Shown here one piece after another: positions 36,945-45,304 of a stretch of 64,000 nt of DNA (the first letter of the stretch is position 1; each line of letters begins with the position of its first letter). A program made the position numbers and the translations under genes. Source of the DNA: Bosea sp. 685 (GTDB lineage: Bacteria; Pseudomonadota; Alphaproteobacteria; Rhizobiales; Beijerinckiaceae). Under the pieces are notes generated by a model. That model was not told where the DNA came from. It did not search any database and was given only the letters and a program-made list of their open reading frames with translations. The stretch covers positions 6,140,501 to 6,204,500 of the forward strand of contig NZ_CP134779.1 in the NCBI RefSeq assembly GCF_031884435.1, in the 5' to 3' direction.

Positions 36945-38210
36945 ATGTCGCCTGACCGCTCCACCATCCTGACCTACCTCACGATCCTGAGCGGCTCGGC
37001 AGGTCGGCTCGTCATCTCCCTTGTCTACTTCCTCATCGTTGCGAATACGTTGACTCTCGGCGAATTCGGTTTGTTCGCGACCGCCTCCGCCAGCGGCCTG
37101 ATCCTATCGCGCTTGCTGGCCTTCGGCTTCGTCTCACCGGTCTACCGCGTCGCCACCGTCAAGCCGCGATTGCTCGGGGCCTATCTCGCCGGCTTCGCCG
37201 GGCTTGCCTGCCTCTCCGTTCCGGTCATCATCCTTGCGGCGGCAGGCGTCTACCTGGCCCTGTTCGCCGATCGGCTCGCGCTCCTGCCCTTCGCCCTGAT
37301 CATCGGCGCCGAGATCGTCGGCTGGCGACTGGTCGAGGTCGTCGCCATCATCAATAACGGGCTGCGGCGCTTCCGCGAGGCGGCGCTGCTCGTCATCATC
37401 GGCTCGTCGCTGCGGACGCTGGCCGCGATCCTGTTCTATCTTTACGGCCATGCCAGCCTCGCCGTCTGGGCCTGGGCCTATCTCGCCACCACGCTGGCGA
37501 CGGCGCTGCTCGCGCTCGCATTCTTCCTGCCGAAACTGCGCTGGCGCCTTGCGCATCGGCTTTATCCGCGCCGCATGGCCGACGCGCTCTACGCCAGCGC
37601 CGCCGAGATCGTCTTCTATATCCAGGCCGAGCTGGACAAGCTCCTGGTGCTGGCGCTCGCCGGAGAGCGCACGGCCGGGCTCTACGCCATCGCGCTGCGT
37701 GTCGTCGATCTGACCGCGATGCCGGTGCGCAGCTTCAATCAGATGCTGGTGCAGAAGATCATGCAGGAGCGCGGCCTTGGCGGCGGGCTCGGGCGGCGGG
37801 CGCTGATCGAGTTCGGCATCGCGCTGATCTCGGTCGCGGGGCTTGCCGCCATCATCCTGCTGCTGAAGCCGTTTCCGGGCGCGCTCGGCCGCAACGTCTC
37901 GGAGGCGGCTTATCTCTTCCTGCCGATGCTGCTGGTGCCCGCCTTCCGCAATCTCATCGAATATCACGCCGAATTGCTCTATGCCCGGGAGCTCACCGGT
38001 TCGCGCATCGTGCTGCTCTGCGCCGTGACGGCGCTGAAAGCCGCGCTGGTCTCCTGGGTGATGACGCGCTTTGCCGCCGGCGATGCCTGGGCGCTCTGGC
38101 TCAACGCCGTCTTCGGGCTGGTCTACATCCTGTCGGCGGCCGTGACCTACCGGCTGCTGGCTACTGCGCCTCGAACAGCGCCTTCAACCGCTCGACCGGC
38201 TGGCCGATGA
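36945..38210 (+). CDS. Polysaccharide flippase (Wzx/MATE-like, MVF superfamily)
   Basis: The 421-residue protein has about twelve transmembrane helices. The N-terminus LTILSGSAGRLVISLVYFLI and the central FYIQAELDKLLVLALAGERT match O-antigen flippases. It would flip the lipid-linked repeat unit to the periplasm for polymerisation. Its last 50 bases overlap the 3' end of the convergent glycosyltransferase gene. The stop at 38208-38210 therefore lies inside the antisense gene. Confidence 0.87.
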   Translation: MSPDRSTILTYLTILSGSAGRLVISLVYFLIVANTLTLGEFGLFATASASGLILSRLLAFGFVSPVYRVATVKPRLLGAYLAGFAGLACLSVPVIILAAAGVYLALFADRLALLPFALIIGAEIVGWRLVEVVAIINNGLRRFREAALLVIIGSSLRTLAAILFYLYGHASLAVWAWAYLATTLATALLALAFFLPKLRWRLAHRLYPRRMADALYASAAEIVFYIQAELDKLLVLALAGERTAGLYAIALRVVDLTAMPVRSFNQMLVQKIMQERGLGGGLGRRALIEFGIALISVAGLAAIILLLKPFPGALGRNVSEAAYLFLPMLLVPAFRNLIEYHAELLYARELTGSRIVLLCAVTALKAALVSWVMTRFAAGDAWALWLNAVFGLVYILSAAVTYRLLATAPRTAPSTARPAGR

Positions 38211-39051
38211 AGGATTGCACGCCGACCGCGACCTGGCCCTCGTCGAGGACATCCTCGAAGGAGCGCAGGCTCGCAAGCCCGCCGGCATCGCCACCCCAAT
38301 AGACCTTGCAGAGTTCGAAGCCGTCCGGGGTGTGGCCCGCAGCCTCGAGGCCGAGCACGCGCTCCACGAAGTAGCCATAGATCATATATTCCGAGAATTG
38401 CCGCTGGGAGGCGATCGCGCTGACCCAGTCGCGACCACTGATCTGCTCGATACGCGTCAGCAGCGCCCGGACATTGTCGCTGCGCCAGCTCACCAGATTG
38501 TTGATGTAGTCGGGGCTGGGCATGGCCGGCTGGGGCAATCCGAGCAGCCGCGCCGCCATCTCGCACCAGGCGACATGCTCGCTCATGTCCGCGGTGATGC
38601 CGGCGGGCTTCACATAGAGGCGGACCGCCTGGCCCTCGCCGAGATAGGTCAGATCGAACGGGCGCAGGAACAGCATGTCGGAATCGGCGAAGAGGATCAC
38701 GTCTTCGCCGCTGACCAGCGGCAGGGCGAATTTCCGCAATTGCTGGGCGTGCCAGCCGCGCAAGGGCGGGATGCCGCGCCGCAGCGCGCGAAAACCGGTC
38801 CAGACCCGCCGCCGGCCGAGCGCGAGCGGATCGGGCCGGGATTTGAGCCAGGATGGCAACAGCGCGGATTCGGCGATCACCTGCCGGCGCGGACCTGCCA
38901 GCGGCTTGAACAGCGCGACGTCCTTATCCTCGACCAGCAGGTAATGCATCGCATGGCCGGTGACGAAGCGGTCGATGCTGGCGCAGAGCAGCCGGCAGCG
39001 CTCGATGTCGCCGGCATAGCTCGGCGTGGCGATGGCGTAGCTCGGTTTCAT
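38161..39051 (-). CDS. DUF6492-type glycosyltransferase
   Basis: The 296-residue protein has a GT-A-like fold with the metal motif ILFADSDMLFLRPFDL (residues about 120-135) and a start SYAIATPSYAGDIERC. It resembles DUF6492 proteins found in polysaccharide clusters. The start at 39051 overlaps the stop of the WecG-type gene by 4 nt; the longer frame to 39261 is not conserved. The 3' end overlaps the flippase gene by 50 bases in antisense. Confidence 0.8.
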   Translation of the reverse strand: MKPSYAIATPSYAGDIERCRLLCASIDRFVTGHAMHYLLVEDKDVALFKPLAGPRRQVIAESALLPSWLKSRPDPLALGRRRVWTGFRALRRGIPPLRGWHAQQLRKFALPLVSGEDVILFADSDMLFLRPFDLTYLGEGQAVRLYVKPAGITADMSEHVAWCEMAARLLGLPQPAMPSPDYINNLVSWRSDNVRALLTRIEQISGRDWVSAIASQRQFSEYMIYGYFVERVLGLEAAGHTPDGFELCKVYWGGDAGGLASLRSFEDVLDEGQVAVGVQSFIGQPVERLKALFEAQ

Positions 39052-39854
39052 CGCGTGGATCGACGCTCGAACAACCGGGCGCGCAGCATGCGCAGGACGA
39101 AGACCGGATTGCCGAGCACGTAACGGCGCCAGAGCCGGCTGGGTTCCAGCCAGAGCCGGAAGAGCCATTCCAGCCTCAATTGGCGGAACCCCTCGGGGGC
39201 GCGCGGAACCTCGCCGGCCAGGAAATCGAACAGGGCCCCGACGCCGGCCGCAACCGAACAATGCTGCGCACCGAGCCTCCCGGAGATCCAGCGTTCCTGT
39301 CGAGGATTGCCGAAAGCGACCAGAAGCAGGTCCGGCGGTGTGGCCTCCAGCTTCGCCAGCAGCCCGGCCTCCTCACTGGGAGCAAAATAACCGTGACTGA
39401 GCACGCTGAAGCGATGCTCGGGATATTGCAGGGACAGGCGCACGGAGGCGCGGGCGGCGACACCAGGGCGCCCGCCGATCAGGGCGACGCGCAGCCGCCG
39501 CTTTTCCATCGCGAGCAGGCCGGGGATGAAGTCCGTGCCGTTGAGATTGGCCGGGAAGCCGGCGCCATGCAGCAGCCAGCCGCCGAGATCGACGCCAAGC
39601 CCGTCGGCGAGGACCAGGAAGCCCGCAAGCTCGCGGCGCAGCGCCTGGTCATGTGCCGCCAGATTGACGAGATGGGCGTTGCAGAAGGCGAGCTTGAGAT
39701 GCCGGCGATTGGCCATTGCGTCGCCGACTTCGGCAAGCGCGTCAGCACGCGTCAGCACCGCGATCCCGATGCCGCCAATATCGCGCGTGGCGAAGCCGGG
39801 CTTGGCCGGGGCGTTCGCATGGCTCGCGAGATCAAGGGATAGGGTGGCGACCAC
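39048..39854 (-). CDS. WecG/TagA/CpsF-family glycosyltransferase (GT26)
   Basis: The 268-residue membrane-associated enzyme shows the GT26 core: FCNAHLVNLAAHD (residues 57-69), LADGLGVDLGGWLLHG, NGTDFIPGLL, the LIGGRPGVAARA nucleotide-sugar strand and VAFGNPRQERWI. A basic C-terminus (WRRYVLGNPVFVLRMLRARL) is typical for membrane docking. It adds a sugar to a lipid-linked acceptor. The frame opens with GTG at 39854, as no suitable ATG is near. It is coupled to the DUF6492 gene by a 4-nt overlap. Confidence 0.92.
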   Translation of the reverse strand: MVATLSLDLASHANAPAKPGFATRDIGGIGIAVLTRADALAEVGDAMANRRHLKLAFCNAHLVNLAAHDQALRRELAGFLVLADGLGVDLGGWLLHGAGFPANLNGTDFIPGLLAMEKRRLRVALIGGRPGVAARASVRLSLQYPEHRFSVLSHGYFAPSEEAGLLAKLEATPPDLLLVAFGNPRQERWISGRLGAQHCSVAAGVGALFDFLAGEVPRAPEGFRQLRLEWLFRLWLEPSRLWRRYVLGNPVFVLRMLRARLFERRSTR

Positions 39855-40286
39855 GGGTTCACGTCTTGCTCAATGGAACTGGAGCTTACGTCAGCGCCGA
39901 TAGGAGCTATGGGTCAAGTTGAACCAAACGGGAGGGTGAACGGCTTCTTCCTGCAATTGTAGCTACCGGGTTAATCGAAAAGCGCCGTAAATCGAAGGTC
40001 TGTTTCGATCCGGCACGTTGTCGAGACGTCGCTTGCGCAATTGCAACTAGGCGTTGAAAAATCTGAACTTTCTGCGGCGCACGCTTCATTTTGGCACGGC
40101 GCCTACCGGCTCGACGATTACCGATATGGTTACTGAAATCTACCGTTTGGCATCACGTTTTAATGCAGCCCGGGTAACGGCGCGTTCCTGGCTGGCCTCT
40201 GCTCCAGCCGAACCCGCGCTTCCTGCGGGCGGGGCCTTATGCCGGAACGGGTTCACAGCCTCGGCGATCACGCACGAGAACCGGAT
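39855..40286. other. Intergenic region upstream of the WecG-type gene
   Basis: No gene is supported in this AT-richer stretch, the first part of a 575-base gap whose remainder holds two palindromes. It presumably contains the minus-strand promoter of the wecG-type operon, but I could not identify a convincing -35/-10 pair. Confidence 0.4.
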
Positions 40287-40325
40287 GATGTCAGATTGGA
40301 TTACTTGGTGATCCCATCTGACATC
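40287..40325. repeat. Palindrome with GATGTCAGAT arms
   Basis: The arms 40287-40301 and 40311-40325 are inverted copies with a single mismatch and a 9-base loop. It is one of two adjacent hairpins between the polysaccharide cluster and the SDR gene. Confidence 0.75.
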
Positions 40326-40350
40326 TGAATCCGTCTCTCAGCCAAGAGCG

Positions 40351-40397
40351 AGAGCAGGATGCGAAAAACCGGTTCCCACTTTTTCGCATCCTGCTCT
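40351..40397. repeat. Perfect 18-base palindrome of the Rhizobiales intergenic type
   Basis: The arms 40351-40368 and 40380-40397 are perfectly complementary around an 11-base loop (CCGGTTCCCAC). The layout GCGAAAA...CCGGTT...TTTTCGC is also seen in degenerate form at 48346-48381. This text is familiar from abundant palindromes between genes in Rhizobiales. Confidence 0.85.
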
Positions 40398-40429
40398 AGG
40401 TTGCGGCACCACCGAGCCAGGGGCCGAAG

Positions 40430-41176
40430 ATGAACCAAATCGATTTAAGGAACCGCGTCGCCATCGTCACCGGCGGAGCCCAGGGCATCGGCCGCGCCGT
40501 CGCCGAGCGTTTCGCCGCCAGCGGTGCCAAGGTCGCGATCTGGGATCTCGACGGCGATCTCGCGCGCAAGGCCGCAGCCGAGATCGGCGGCGAGGCGACG
40601 GGCCTCGCCATCGACGTGACGGACGCGGCCGCCGTGAAGGCGGCGAGCGACGCGCTGGACGCCCGGCATGGCAGCGTCGACATCCTCGTCACCAGCGCCG
40701 GCATCGCCGGCCCCAACCTCAAGACCTGGGAATACCCGCTGGAGGAATGGGCGCGGGTCATGCGCCTCAATGTCGACGGCACGCTGCATTGCTGCCAGGC
40801 GGTGATCCCGGGGATGATCAAGCGCAATTACGGCCGCCTCGTCCTGGTCGCCTCGATCGCCGGCAAGGAAGGCAATCCCAACGCCTCGGCCTATTCCGCC
40901 TCAAAAGCGGCGGTGATCGCGCTGACGAAGTCTCTCGGCAAGGAATTGGCGACGCAGGACATCGCGGTGAATTGCATCACCCCGGCCGCAGCCCGCACCC
41001 GCATCTTCGACCAGATGAGCGAAGAGCATATCGGCTACATGCTCGCCAAGATCCCGCGCGGGCGCTTCCTGCTGCCCGACGAGGTCGCCGCCATGGTCGC
41101 CTTCCTCGCCTCGGCCGAGAACAGCTTCACCACCGGCGGCGTTTTCGATCTTTCAGGCGGCCGGGCGACTTACTAA
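40430..41176 (+). CDS. SDR-family oxidoreductase (FabG-like)
   Basis: The 248-residue protein is a classical SDR with the TGGAQGIGRAV cofactor motif (residues about 14-24), an acidic residue at the end of strand 2 (WDLDGD) that favours NAD, and NNAG-like TSAGIAG. The catalytic serine, tyrosine and lysine are in VASIAG and YSASKAAV (Tyr153 and Lys157 region). The C-terminus FTTGGVFDLSGGRATY is of the usual form. It lies 10 nt before the amidohydrolase gene and is probably cotranscribed with it. The substrate is unknown. Confidence 0.88.
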   Translation: MNQIDLRNRVAIVTGGAQGIGRAVAERFAASGAKVAIWDLDGDLARKAAAEIGGEATGLAIDVTDAAAVKAASDALDARHGSVDILVTSAGIAGPNLKTWEYPLEEWARVMRLNVDGTLHCCQAVIPGMIKRNYGRLVLVASIAGKEGNPNASAYSASKAAVIALTKSLGKELATQDIAVNCITPAAARTRIFDQMSEEHIGYMLAKIPRGRFLLPDEVAAMVAFLASAENSFTTGGVFDLSGGRATY

Positions 41177-41186
41177 GCTTGATGAC

Positions 41187-42446
41187 ATGACTCAGATGCT
41201 TCCCTCCGCCGCCGTGCTCGGCGCGCGCGCCTTTGCTGCGCTTCAAGGCCTCAACCGTTTCACCGACGAGCCGGGCAAGCTGACGCGGCTTTATCTCTCG
41301 CCGGCGCACAGGCAGGCGGCCGAGTGGACCAAGGGCGCCATGGAGGTAGCCGGACTGACCGCCTTCATCGACGCCGCCGGCTCCGTGCAGGGTCGGCGCG
41401 AAGGCGCGACGCCCGGCCTGCAGGCGGTGATGATCGGCTCGCATATCGACACGGTGAAGGATGGCGGGCGCTTCGACGGCAATCTCGGCGTCGTCGCCGG
41501 CATCCTGGCGGCGCAGGCCTTGCGGGATGCAGGCATCGTCCTGCCCTTCGCGCTCGAGGTCGTGGCCTTCGGCGATGAGGAGAATGTCCGCTTCCCCACT
41601 CATCTCTCGACCTCCTGCGCGCTCGCCGGCGATCATGATCCGGCCTCGCTCGAGGCGCGCGATTCCGATGGGACGCGGCTCGCCGACGCGCTCGTCGCCT
41701 TCGGCGGCGATCCCTCCGCCATCGCCAAGCTGGCTCGCAAGCCCGGCTCGGTGAAGGCCTATCTCGAAGTCCATATCGAGCAGGGCCCGGTGCTCGAGGC
41801 CGAGAACGAGGCGGTCGGCATCGTCACCGCGATCAACGCGCAAAGCCGCGCGCGCATCCGCGTCACCGGCGAGGCCGGCCATGCCGGCACGGTGCCGATG
41901 AGCCTGCGCAAGGATGCGCTTGCTGCCAGCGCCGAGATGGTGCTGGCGCTTGAGGCGATCGCGGCGGCCCATGACCAGGCGGTCGGCACGGTGGGCGTGC
42001 TGCGGCCCGACCCCGGCGCCACCAATGTCGTGCCCGGAGCCGTCGATTTCACGATCGATTTCCGCAGCCCCTCGAACGAGACGCTCGCGCTGGTGGAGGC
42101 CGATATCCGCGCCCGCTTCGCCGAGATCGCGGCGCGCCGGGGCGTGACGATGGCGCTGACGCCCTACGCCAAGGCCGAGGCCGTGCCGATGGATGAGGGC
42201 CTGCAGGCGGCTTTCGCTGCAGGCATTGCCCGCACGGGCGCGAATCTGAGCGCGCGGCGGTTGCCATCGGGGGCCGGCCATGACGCCATGACGATGGCGA
42301 AGCTCTGTCCGGCCGCGATGCTGTTCGTCCGCAACGAGAGGGGCATCAGCCATTCGCCGCTGGAGAATATGACCGAGGCCGATGCCGGTATCGCGATCCG
42401 CGTGCTATTGGAGACGCTGCTGGAACTCGCGCGCCGGGAAGCTTGA
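41187..42446 (+). CDS. Zn-dependent amidohydrolase, allantoate amidohydrolase/N-carbamoylase family
   Basis: The 419-residue M20 hydrolase shows the family motifs GSHIDTVKDGGRFDGNLGVV (residues 75-95), FGDEENVRFP (about 129-138) and HIEQGPVLEAENEAVGIVT (about 192-210). It also has GAGHDAMTMA near the C-terminus, which supplies a metal-binding histidine. Members hydrolyse allantoate, ureidoglycolate or N-carbamoyl amino acids. It follows an SDR gene by 10 nt, so a joint degradative step is likely. AllC cannot be told from carbamoylase by eye. Confidence 0.87.
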   Translation: MTQMLPSAAVLGARAFAALQGLNRFTDEPGKLTRLYLSPAHRQAAEWTKGAMEVAGLTAFIDAAGSVQGRREGATPGLQAVMIGSHIDTVKDGGRFDGNLGVVAGILAAQALRDAGIVLPFALEVVAFGDEENVRFPTHLSTSCALAGDHDPASLEARDSDGTRLADALVAFGGDPSAIAKLARKPGSVKAYLEVHIEQGPVLEAENEAVGIVTAINAQSRARIRVTGEAGHAGTVPMSLRKDALAASAEMVLALEAIAAAHDQAVGTVGVLRPDPGATNVVPGAVDFTIDFRSPSNETLALVEADIRARFAEIAARRGVTMALTPYAKAEAVPMDEGLQAAFAAGIARTGANLSARRLPSGAGHDAMTMAKLCPAAMLFVRNERGISHSPLENMTEADAGIAIRVLLETLLELARREA

Positions 42447-42536
42447 GGCGCGATCGGGGCATTTCCCCCGCGACACCGCGTGCCATTTCGCGCCTGCGCC
42501 GGTTTGCGTAGGAAGTAGGCCGTCAGGAGGCTTCCG

Positions 42537-43748
42537 ATGGACTACGAGAACTTCTTTCGTGCAGAGCTCGACGGGCTCCACAGGGAAGGCCGCTACCGGG
42601 TCTTCGCCGATCTCGAACGCCATGCCGGCCATTTTCCGCGCGCGACCTATCACGGCACGCAGGGCCCGCGCGACGTCACCGTCTGGTGCTCGAACGACTA
42701 TCTCGGCATGGGCCAGCATCCCGATGTGCTCGCCGCGATGCATGGCGCCCTCGATGGCTGCGGCGCCGGCGCCGGCGGCACGCGCAACATCGCCGGCACC
42801 AACCATCACCATGTGCTGCTGGAGCGCGAGCTTGCGGATCTACACGGCAAGGAATCAGCCCTACTGTTCAACTCCGGCTATATGTCGAACTGGGCTTCGC
42901 TCTCGACGCTCGCGTCCCGCCTGCCCGGCTGCGTCGTGCTGACGGACGCGCTGAACCACGCCTCGATGATCGAGGGTATCCGCCATTCGCGCGCCGAGAA
43001 GCACGTCTTCGCCCATAACGATCCCGAGGATCTGCGCCGCAAGCTGAAGACGATCGACCCTGGTCGACCCAAGCTGATCGCCTTCGAGTCGGTCTATTCG
43101 ATGGATGGCGACATCGCGCCGATCGCGGCGTTCTGCGACATCGCCGACGAGTTCGGCGCCATGACCTATATCGACGAGGTCCATGCGGTCGGGCTCTACG
43201 GCCCGCGCGGCGGCGGCGTCAGCGAGCGTGAGGGCTTGAGCCATCGCCTGACCGTGATCGAGGGTACGCTTGCCAAGGGATTCGGCATCATGGGCGGCTA
43301 TATCGCCGCTTCCACCGCGACCTGCGACTTCATCCGCAGCTTCGCCTCGGGCTTCATCTTCTCGACCTCATTGCCGCCGGCATTGGCTGCCGGTGCGCTG
43401 GCCTCGATCCGCCACCTCAAGCAGAGCCAGGCCGAGCGTCAGGGCCAGCAGGACCGCGTTGCCGCCGTCCGCGCCCGGCTCGACATTGCGGGTATCCCGC
43501 ATCTGCCCAACCCCAGCCATATCGTGCCGGTGATGGTGGGCGACGCCGTGTTGTGCAAACGGATCAGCGACGAATTGCTCGAGCGCTTCGACATCTATGT
43601 CCAGCCGATCAACTACCCGACCGTGCCGCGCGGCACGGAGCGCCTGCGCATCACGCCCTCGCCGATGCATTCCGACGCCGATATCGACCATCTCGTCGGC
43701 GCGCTGACGGCGATCTGGGGCCAGGTCGGGTTGAAGCGCGCAGCGTGA
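42537..43748 (+). CDS. hemA: 5-aminolevulinate synthase
   Basis: The 403-residue PLP enzyme condenses glycine and succinyl-CoA in the C4 route to heme, as in alphaproteobacteria. Visible features are [16 protein letters not shown], the glycine-rich [34 protein letters not shown] and the PLP lysine in [16 protein letters not shown]. The length is normal. The ATG at 42537 is preceded by GGAGG (42529-42533 area). It appears to be a single gene. Confidence 0.96.
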   Translation: MDYENFFRAELDGLHREGRYRVFADLERHAGHFPRATYHGTQGPRDVTVWCSNDYLGMGQHPDVLAAMHGALDGCGAGAGGTRNIAGTNHHHVLLERELADLHGKESALLFNSGYMSNWASLSTLASRLPGCVVLTDALNHASMIEGIRHSRAEKHVFAHNDPEDLRRKLKTIDPGRPKLIAFESVYSMDGDIAPIAAFCDIADEFGAMTYIDEVHAVGLYGPRGGGVSEREGLSHRLTVIEGTLAKGFGIMGGYIAASTATCDFIRSFASGFIFSTSLPPALAAGALASIRHLKQSQAERQGQQDRVAAVRARLDIAGIPHLPNPSHIVPVMVGDAVLCKRISDELLERFDIYVQPINYPTVPRGTERLRITPSPMHSDADIDHLVGALTAIWGQVGLKRAA

Positions 43749-43753
43749 GGCGT

Positions 43754-43886
43754 GTCATCCCGCACGCGCCGCAGCACGCAGTGCTGCTGCGCAGATGCGG
43801 GATCGTAGGACGTCAGGGCGCCTATTCCTGATGGCGGTCCCGTGTCTGCGCCGCGGCACTTCATGCCGCAGCGCGCACGGGATGAC
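43754..43886. repeat. Pair of inverted REP-like elements between hemA and metZ
   Basis: A unit with GTCATCCCG and a GCAGCAC/GTGCTGC hairpin (43754-43802) recurs in reverse orientation at about 43837-43886, with many shared positions (CATCCCG, CGCGC, GCGCAGA, CGGGA). The two fill the gap between the convergent hemA and metZ genes and could serve as a bidirectional stop. Confidence 0.65.
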
Positions 43887-43894
43887 CGCGGTTC

Positions 43895-45088
43895 TCAGAC
43901 CGTCGCCAGCGCCTGCTTGATATCCGCGATCAGGTCATCGGGATGCTCGAGCCCGATCGAGAGCCGGATCATTCCGTCGGTCACGCCCATCGACGCCCGC
44001 ACCTCGGGCGTGAAGCGCTGATGCGTCGTCGTGGCGGGATGGACGATCAGGCTCTTGGCATCGCCGAGATTGTTGGAGATGCGGATCAGCTTCATCGCGT
44101 TGAGCAGACGGAAGGCTGCGTCCTTGCCGCTGGCGACCTCAAAGGCGATCAGCGTCGAGGGGCCGCTCATCTGCTTGGCGATGGTCGCAGCCTGGGGATG
44201 GTTCTTGTGGCCGGGGAAGATGACCTTGGACAGCTTCTCCTGGCCGGCCAGCCAGTCGGCGATGATGGCCGCGCTCTGCGCCTGCCTCCGCACGCGCAGC
44301 GGCAAGGTCTCCAGCGCCTTCAGCATCACCCAGGCGTTGAAGGGTGACATCGCCGGGCCGGTCTGGCGCAGATAGGTCTGGATCTCGGTCTGGATGAGTT
44401 CCTCGGAAGCGAGCAGCAGCCCGCCGAGACAGCGTCCCTGGCCGTCGATATGCTTGGTGGCGGAATAGACCACGATGTCCGCGCCCAGCTCCAGCGGCCG
44501 CTGGAAGAGCGGCGTCGCGAAGACGTTGTCGACGATGAGCTTGGCGCCGACTTCCCTAGCGATCGCCGCCACCGCCGCGATGTCGATCACCTCCAGCGTC
44601 GGATTGGAGGGGCTCTCGAGGAAGAACACCTTGGTGTTGGGCCTGACCGCCTTGCGCCAGGCCTCGATGTCGGGCCCGTTCACCAGCGTCGAGGCGACGC
44701 CGTAACGCGGCAGATGCTCCTCGACGACATAGCGGCAGGAGCCAAACAGCGCCTGCGCGGCGACGACATGGTCGCCGGCGCGCACCAGCCCCATCACCGC
44801 CGCGGTGACCGCGGCCATGCCCGTCGCGGTGGCGCGGCAGGCCTCGGCGCCCTCGAACGCGGCCATGCGCTGCTCCAGCATGGTCACGGTCGGGTTGGAG
44901 AAGCGGGCATATTGGAAGCCCGGATCCTTGTTCAGGAAGCGCGCCTCGCATTGCTCGGCGCTGTCATAGACATGACCCTGCGTCAGGAACAGCGCCTCGG
45001 AGGTCTCGCCGAATTGCGAGCGCAAGGTGCCGGCATGGACCAGCCGTGTTTCGGGGTGCAGGCTCGCCCCCTTGTCTTGTCCGGTCAT
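43895..45088 (-). CDS. metZ: O-succinylhomoserine sulfhydrylase
   Basis: The 397-residue Cys/Met-metabolism PLP enzyme makes homocysteine from O-succinylhomoserine and sulfide. Motifs include YARFSNPTVTMLEQRMA, the cofactor region ATATGMAAVTAAVMGLV, LESPSNPTLEVIDI and the PLP lysine in VVYSATKHIDGQGRCLGG. The open frame continues to 45205, but conservation and an AGGA ribosome site 8 nt upstream support the ATG at 45088. Two palindromic operators and a promoter lie directly upstream. No SAM-II riboswitch was found. Confidence 0.92.
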   Translation of the reverse strand: MTGQDKGASLHPETRLVHAGTLRSQFGETSEALFLTQGHVYDSAEQCEARFLNKDPGFQYARFSNPTVTMLEQRMAAFEGAEACRATATGMAAVTAAVMGLVRAGDHVVAAQALFGSCRYVVEEHLPRYGVASTLVNGPDIEAWRKAVRPNTKVFFLESPSNPTLEVIDIAAVAAIAREVGAKLIVDNVFATPLFQRPLELGADIVVYSATKHIDGQGRCLGGLLLASEELIQTEIQTYLRQTGPAMSPFNAWVMLKALETLPLRVRRQAQSAAIIADWLAGQEKLSKVIFPGHKNHPQAATIAKQMSGPSTLIAFEVASGKDAAFRLLNAMKLIRISNNLGDAKSLIVHPATTTHQRFTPEVRASMGVTDGMIRLSIGLEHPDDLIADIKQALATV

Positions 45089-45100
45089 GATCACTGTCCT

Positions 45101-45135
45101 GTTCGTTATAACGGACGAAAGCGATAACAGATCAA
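45101..45135 (-). promoter_or_regulatory. metZ promoter with operator 1 over the -10 box
   Basis: On the minus strand TTGATC (45130-45135) and TTATAA (45106-45111) are 18 bases apart. The near-perfect palindrome GTTCGTTATAACGGAC (45101-45116) covers the -10 box, which fits repression by a dimeric regulator. The leader before metZ is only about 10-15 nt. Confidence 0.65.
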
Positions 45136-45140
45136 AACTG

Positions 45141-45156
45141 GTCCGTAAAGACGAAC
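45141..45156. promoter_or_regulatory. metZ operator 2, inverted second copy
   Basis: GTCCGTAAAGACGAAC matches operator 1 in reverse orientation at 13 of 16 positions. The centres are 40 bp apart, close to four helical turns, so two bound dimers would lie on the same DNA face. Confidence 0.6.
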
Positions 45157-45304
45157 GATCTGCCTCGCTAGAGCCGTTGTCGCAACGATTTTTCTCCAGA
45201 GGCATTCACCCGGCCGCCGCAGGCCGCCGGCTGGCCAAGCCTGGAAATCTCGGCCAAGGTCCTAACCTCTCCTCAGCAGACAATCCGACTTCGAGACACA
45301 AGCG

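Noticed and set aside
45086..45200. SAM-II riboswitch upstream of metZ
   Set aside because: I looked for the conserved pseudoknot and its A-rich segment near the ribosome site and found neither; the predicted leader is only about 10-15 nt.
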